Shown here: piece after piece, positions 14,268 to 17,547 of the stretch | How positions within the stretch are numbered: the stretch's first letter is position 1 | How the letters are laid out: each line of letters begins with the position of its first letter | Assembly: GCA_036703315.1 (NCBI GenBank) | Contig: DATNPH010000174.1 | Location: 1-17,547, forward strand | Reading direction: 5' to 3' | Source of the DNA: DATNPH01 sp036703315 | GTDB lineage: Bacteria; Cyanobacteriota; Cyanobacteriia; Cyanobacteriales; Coleofasciculaceae | DNA: 17,547 nt | Notes under the pieces: generated by a model | What the model was told of the DNA's origin: nothing | Databases searched by the model: none | Seen by the model: only the letters and a program-made list of their open reading frames with translations | Translations under genes and position numbers: made by a program

Positions 14268-15372
14268 TATTGGTGTAGCGGTTATCGGAACTGGGTTTGG
14301 ACAGAAGATTCACATTCCTGGCTTTCAGGAACACCCACGGACTCAAGTCATGGCTGTGTATCACCGCGATATTGATCAGGCAAAGGTGATCGCTCAATCC
14401 TACAACATCCCCCACGCTTGCGATCGCTTGGAAGACACCTTATCTGTACCCGGTGTAGCAGCCGTCAGCATCTCAACACCACCGTTTCTGCACTATGAAA
14501 TGGCGAAGACAGTATTGGAATCGGGGAAACATCTGTTGCTAGAAAAACCCATGACTCTCACAGCAGATGAGGCACGGGAACTTTACAAACTAGCGACAAC
14601 TAAGCGTGTCGTCGCCATGATGGATTTTGAATTTCGCTTTGTCCCAGCATGGCAACTATTGGCAGAATATCTGGCAGAGGGCTATGTAGGACAGAAGCGC
14701 TTAATAAAAATAGACTGGTTAGTGTCTAGCCGTGCCGATGCCTCACGTCCTTGGAATTGGTATGCCCGAAAAGACAAGGGAGGCGGAGTGTTGGGAGCCG
14801 TGGGGTCTCACGCGTTTGACTACATCAGTTGGTTGTTTGGCCCAGTGAGTAGACTGTGCGCTCGACTGAGTACAGCCATTCCAGAGCGACCCGACCCAAC
14901 AGATGGCGGCAAACTCAAGCCAGTGGATGCTGATGACACCTGTCTAGTAATGCTGGATTTGGTGGATGGAACCCCCTGTCAGCTTTGCATTAGTTCGGTG
15001 ACGTATCAGGGACGGGGACACTTTGTCGAGGTCTATGGCGATCGCGGTACCTTAGTTTTGGGAAGCGATAATCAGAAAGATTACGTACATGGATTTCATC
15101 TCGGGGCAGCACCAGTCGGTAAATCCTTGACACAAGTGGAAATCCCTCAGCGGTTGGCATTTACTCAAACTTACACAGATGGGCGTTTGGCACCGTTTAT
15201 TCGAGTAGTTGACCAGTGGGTAAACGGAATTGATGCGGGTAAGGTACCAATGCCCTCACTACGAGAAGGTGTGTACTCACAACTGTTGATGGATCTAACT
15301 CATCAATCCAGTGAAATAGGTAGTTGGGTAGAGGTTCCTAAGTTGGAAGCATTTCTGGCTATGGATGTGTAA
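14257..15372 (+). CDS. Gfo/Idh/MocA-family oxidoreductase
   Basis: A 371-residue NAD(P)-dependent dehydrogenase of the sugar/inositol dehydrogenase type. The Rossmann domain spans about 5-125, with AVIGTGFGQKIHIPGF at 8-23 and the family's EKP at 96-98 (LLLEKPMTLT). The C-terminal alpha/beta domain follows, with GGGVLGAVGSHAFD (175-188), whose His185 is the usual catalytic or substrate residue. The substrate is probably a sugar or cyclitol derivative; no closer call is safe. The start at 14257 falls inside the heptamer repeat, so the first residues (MNND) are repeat-derived, and no Shine-Dalgarno is visible. Transcription from gshB across 40 bases is likely, which could explain translation by coupling. 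Its 3' end overlaps the zinc-ribbon gene on the other strand by 14 bases. Confidence 0.9.
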   Translation: MNNDIGVAVIGTGFGQKIHIPGFQEHPRTQVMAVYHRDIDQAKVIAQSYNIPHACDRLEDTLSVPGVAAVSISTPPFLHYEMAKTVLESGKHLLLEKPMTLTADEARELYKLATTKRVVAMMDFEFRFVPAWQLLAEYLAEGYVGQKRLIKIDWLVSSRADASRPWNWYARKDKGGGVLGAVGSHAFDYISWLFGPVSRLCARLSTAIPERPDPTDGGKLKPVDADDTCLVMLDLVDGTPCQLCISSVTYQGRGHFVEVYGDRGTLVLGSDNQKDYVHGFHLGAAPVGKSLTQVEIPQRLAFTQTYTDGRLAPFIRVVDQWVNGIDAGKVPMPSLREGVYSQLLMDLTHQSSEIGSWVEVPKLEAFLAMDV

Positions 15373-15658
15373 CTGGGTTATTCAAGAGCAGCTCTGGTAC
15401 TTCTGGTGACGCTTCCAAGGAGCTATCATCTGTGGCGTCAACTCTTGTCCATTCTTCTTTGATGTAACTTAAATCTTGCAACTTTGTCACATAACTTTCG
15501 ATATAACCACAAGTGACACAAACGTAGGTGTCAAGGCAGGCGTAGCGATTCACACCAATTCCAGTTCCTACAGTAATTGTATTGAGAGCCGGAAATTTTC
15601 TATTCGTGTTGCAAAAAACATCACGCGAACCACATTTAGGACATTGACCACTTTTCAT
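15359..15658 (-). CDS. Small zinc-ribbon protein of unknown function
   Basis: A 99-residue protein with two Cys pairs, CPKCG at 6-10 and CVTCG at 47-51, spaced like a zinc ribbon; Cys16 and Cys41 are additional. The C-terminal third is acidic and Ser/Pro-rich, likely disordered. I do not recognise a specific family beyond the zinc ribbon. The ATG is preceded by GAGG at a somewhat long distance. The gene overlaps the tail of the Gfo/Idh gene convergently by 14 bases. Its intact Cys pattern and codon-level sense make it a real gene rather than a shadow. A possible role is nucleic-acid or protein binding; nothing more can be said. Confidence 0.7.
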   Translation of the reverse strand: MKSGQCPKCGSRDVFCNTNRKFPALNTITVGTGIGVNRYACLDTYVCVTCGYIESYVTKLQDLSYIKEEWTRVDATDDSSLEASPEVPELLLNNPVTHP

Positions 15659-15706
15659 GCAATAACTGCCTCAGCGCAAAAACCTGACTGAGTTCTTTTT
15701 TCTAGA

Positions 15707-15757
15707 TTGGGACAACACCATCAGGATAATCTACTCCTCACTAATCAGTTGTCCCAA
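15707..15757. repeat. Perfect inverted repeat upstream of the zinc-ribbon gene
   Basis: TTGGGACAAC (15707-15716) and GTTGTCCCAA (15748-15757) pair without mismatch over a 31-base spacer. It lies 49-99 bases upstream of the zinc-ribbon start on the minus strand, in the place expected for its promoter or leader. The rest of 15659-15906 shows no gene, only a HIP1 octamer near 15804. Confidence 0.5.
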
Positions 15758-15906
15758 CTTTGCTACATATTGCACAGATTGGCAAATATAAAAATATAGA
15801 GTGCGATCGCTCACTCTTAATTGGTTTATTATTGCCCACCTGCTCAACCTCTGCGAGCGCCAAAGAGCCTCAATCTGGTGAGACGATACGAGGACTTTCA
15901 ACAGGA

Positions 15907-17097
15907 TTAAACCTTAACAGCACCATTAGCAAACTGGATTTTGAGATAGTCTTCCTCCATCTTGGCTCCCGATGGCTGTAGCGCCGCTAAAGCTTGCGGT
16001 AGTACCAAATTGCGCCGATGGTTACCAATCCTAATGTTTAATTCATCACCCGTTTTGCTTAGCTGTATCTGGTCTTTAGGCACACCTGGCAGATAAAGTT
16101 CCAGACTGTACTGATTTTGGTTCTGTACTACCCTAAGGGTATTTTCTTTGTAGTAGACCTGAGTTGGGTCTTCCGAAGCATACAGCGTTTCCTTCAGCCG
16201 CTCTAAGGCATCTAAGCCGCACATCTCCTCAGAGTAGAGAGGAACTTCTTTAACAGGCAGAGGGCTGAAATTCTCGTGAATTTCCTGCCGATACTGTTGC
16301 TGATTTTCCTTCCAGCGCTTAAAGAAGGGGTCAGTTACTTGATCAGGAATAATCCGATTAGCAACAACTAAATCAGTAGCAACGTTGTACAGGCTCAAAT
16401 AAGCATGAGCACGTAAAGACTCTTTAATCACCATTTTTTCAGGATTGGTGACTAGACGCACTGAGGTCTGGGTGTTGTCAGTCAGTACCTTTTCTAGAGC
16501 CTCAATCTGCTCATAGAATTCATAGGGAGCATCCATTACCTCCTTATCAGGTAGGGAAAAACCAGCAATGGGTTTCCAGAAGGGTTCAACTAGCGGTCTC
16601 AGGGCAACCGACATCTTTTGCAGGGGTTTGTAGAAGCGGCGCATATACCAACCACTGACTTCGGGTAAACTTAGCAACCGCAGGGCTGTACCAGTAGGCG
16701 CTGAATCAATAATTAGAACGTCAAAATCACCTTCATCGTAGTGACGTTTCATTCTTACCAGACCGAAAATTTCATCCATGCCTGGTAAAATTGCTAATTC
16801 TTCTGCTTGAACGCCATCAAGTCCACGCGCTTGTAAAACTTGGGTGATGTATCGCTTGACTGCTCCCCAGTTACCTTCTAGTTCCAATAGCGCGTCTAAT
16901 TCTGCACCCCAAAGGTTTGGGCGTACTTGTCGGGGTTCATGACCTAATTCTAAGTCAAAGCTATCTGCCAGAGAGTGAGCAGGATCGGTACTAAGGACGA
17001 GCGTTCGATAACCAAGTTCAGCGCAACGCAGTCCGGTAGCAGCGGCAACAGAAGTTTTTCCCACTCCTCCTTTGCCAGTCATTAGGATGAGGCGCAT
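15907..17097 (-). CDS. ArsA/GET3-type ATPase with C-terminal Hsp20-like domain
   Basis: A 396-residue ATPase of the ArsA (anion-transporting / tail-anchored-protein targeting) family. The deviant Walker A is GKGGVGKTS at 8-16, switch I carries STDPAHS at 36-42, and switch II IIDSAPTG at 129-136 has Asp131. Residues up to about 300 form the ATPase, including a Met/Phe-rich part (150-185) that may bind hydrophobic clients. After a linker, residues about 316-395 form a small-heat-shock-like (ArsA_HSP20) domain with an LELYLPGVPKDQI strand. ArsB or arsenic genes are absent nearby, so arsenite export is unlikely; a chaperone or membrane-protein targeting role is more plausible, by inference. AAGGA precedes the ATG. 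It appears monocistronic. Such fusions are, as I recall, standard in cyanobacteria and plants' plastid lineages. Confidence 0.92.
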   Translation of the reverse strand: MRLILMTGKGGVGKTSVAAATGLRCAELGYRTLVLSTDPAHSLADSFDLELGHEPRQVRPNLWGAELDALLELEGNWGAVKRYITQVLQARGLDGVQAEELAILPGMDEIFGLVRMKRHYDEGDFDVLIIDSAPTGTALRLLSLPEVSGWYMRRFYKPLQKMSVALRPLVEPFWKPIAGFSLPDKEVMDAPYEFYEQIEALEKVLTDNTQTSVRLVTNPEKMVIKESLRAHAYLSLYNVATDLVVANRIIPDQVTDPFFKRWKENQQQYRQEIHENFSPLPVKEVPLYSEEMCGLDALERLKETLYASEDPTQVYYKENTLRVVQNQNQYSLELYLPGVPKDQIQLSKTGDELNIRIGNHRRNLVLPQALAALQPSGAKMEEDYLKIQFANGAVKV

Positions 17098-17182
17098 GGA
17101 TATTTCGTCCTTTGATGAGAAATTTTTATGTTTCTTTACTTTATCAAGTCTATCGATTAGAGGAGTGTATCTCTATTTTAAC

Positions 17183-17246
17183 GTAGACGCGAAGCGGCTT
17201 GCCGCAGGCTACCGCAAAGAACGCAGAGGACGCAGAGGAAAGAAAG
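17183..17246. repeat. Dispersed cyanobacterial intergenic repeat
   Basis: GTAG (17183-17186) and CTAC (17209-17212) flank a perfect core, GCGGC-TT-GCCGC (17194-17205). It is directly followed by tandem-like CGCAAAGAACGCAGAGGACGC sequence with an AACGCAGAGG/ACGCAGAGG near-duplication (about 17213-17240). From memory, both parts are common between genes of filamentous cyanobacteria. The upstream 17098-17182 stretch shows nothing else. Confidence 0.6.
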
Positions 17247-17317
17247 TGAGGATGAGATGAATCCTGCACGGGTTGCTATATATAAACTGTAAAAAAGAAT
17301 TGCAATGGTAAGGGCTA

Positions 17318-17547
17318 ATGAATCAAGTTAATCTATGGTCTTCTGCGGATCATGCATTATGGTATCTTGCAAAAGCAGATAAAATTCCCCATCGCACTGA
17401 GGGTGAAGGAGTACTGTTAGAACAAGTCCCGAAAAGCATCAAGCGTGTTCTTGATTTGGGAACTGGTGATGGTAGATTACTAGCTTTAGTAAAGATTGAT
17501 CGCCCCCAGGTTAAAAGTGTGGCGATTGATTTTTCACCGACAATGCT
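17318..17547 (+). CDS. SAM-dependent methyltransferase (5' part only)
   Basis: The first 76 codons of a class I methyltransferase, cut by the end of the window. The motif I sequence VLDLGTGDG (44-52) binds S-adenosylmethionine, followed by the strand VAIDFSP (68-74) whose acidic residue contacts the ribose. The preceding segment (MNQVNLWSSADHALWYL) is not diagnostic. TAAGGG stands five bases before the ATG, and the frame is open to the last base. The substrate cannot be judged from this part; small molecules are as likely as quinones or nucleic acids. Confidence 0.85.
   Translation, partial: MNQVNLWSSADHALWYLAKADKIPHRTEGEGVLLEQVPKSIKRVLDLGTGDGRLLALVKIDRPQVKSVAIDFSPTM

Noticed and set aside
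15760..15981. A 73-codon plus-strand frame near the end of the ArsA-type gene
   Set aside because: No motif, no ribosome-binding site, and its last third is antisense to the conserved Hsp20-like domain.
17183..17246. CRISPR-like repeat
   Set aside because: There is only one hairpin unit followed by purine-rich near-repeats with no regular spacers, so it is a dispersed intergenic repeat instead.

Overview
The window looks like chromosomal DNA of a cyanobacterium, probably a filamentous one. The octamer GCGATCGC (HIP1, the hallmark cyanobacterial palindrome) occurs about 14 times in 17.5 kb, where chance predicts less than one. The gene families agree: a Ser/Thr kinase with the typical cyanobacterial N-terminus and an SH3b domain, an ArsA ATPase with a C-terminal Hsp20-like domain, a grxC-gshB pair, heptamer tandem repeats and dispersed palindromic repeats. 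I see no transposase, CRISPR array, tRNA, rRNA or phage gene.

Layout. 1-373 holds no convincing gene but has a palindromic repeat. 374-2313 holds a secreted esterase-like lipoprotein and a glutathione S-transferase, both on the minus strand and separated by a clear terminator. 2634-3328 holds two tandem copies of a small GlsB/YeaQ-type membrane protein with a strong terminator behind them. 3722-4495 encodes a metallo-beta-lactamase-fold protein whose metal motif is partly lost. 4636-7870 is a tight four-gene minus-strand operon: Tat-signal SDR dehydrogenase, TMEM175-type channel, exported NTF2-like protein, aldo/keto reductase. An AraC-type regulator (8117-9004) lies upstream of it. 9313-11253 is a membrane Ser/Thr kinase on the plus strand, facing an intact MBL-fold hydrolase (11394-12293) across a hairpin-rich gap. 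12854-15372 carries glutaredoxin, glutathione synthetase and a Gfo/Idh/MocA oxidoreductase on the plus strand. A small zinc-ribbon protein (15359-15658) overlaps the end of the last gene, followed by the ArsA-like ATPase (15907-17097, minus) and the start of a methyltransferase cut by the window edge.

How the genes fit together. Redox and thiol stress is the common theme: GST, glutaredoxin, glutathione synthetase, two NAD(P)-type reductases and stress-type membrane proteins. The AraC-SDR-channel-NTF2-AKR block reads as a regulated detoxification operon, two of whose products carry export signals. The kinase probably senses the envelope through its periplasmic SH3b domain. A near-consensus CRP-type site lies upstream of grxC.

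The observations most worth a second look are: (1) a nine-unit heptamer repeat that supplies both the last codons and stop of gshB and the start codon of the next gene; (2) the CRP-like site at grxC; (3) the SDR/TMEM175/NTF2/AKR operon; (4) the MBL-fold protein with lost zinc ligands. I did not find a clearly new multi-gene system; the operon is the best candidate for one. Three annotated starts (GST, TMEM175, gshB) were moved inward to codons with a good Shine-Dalgarno sequence.
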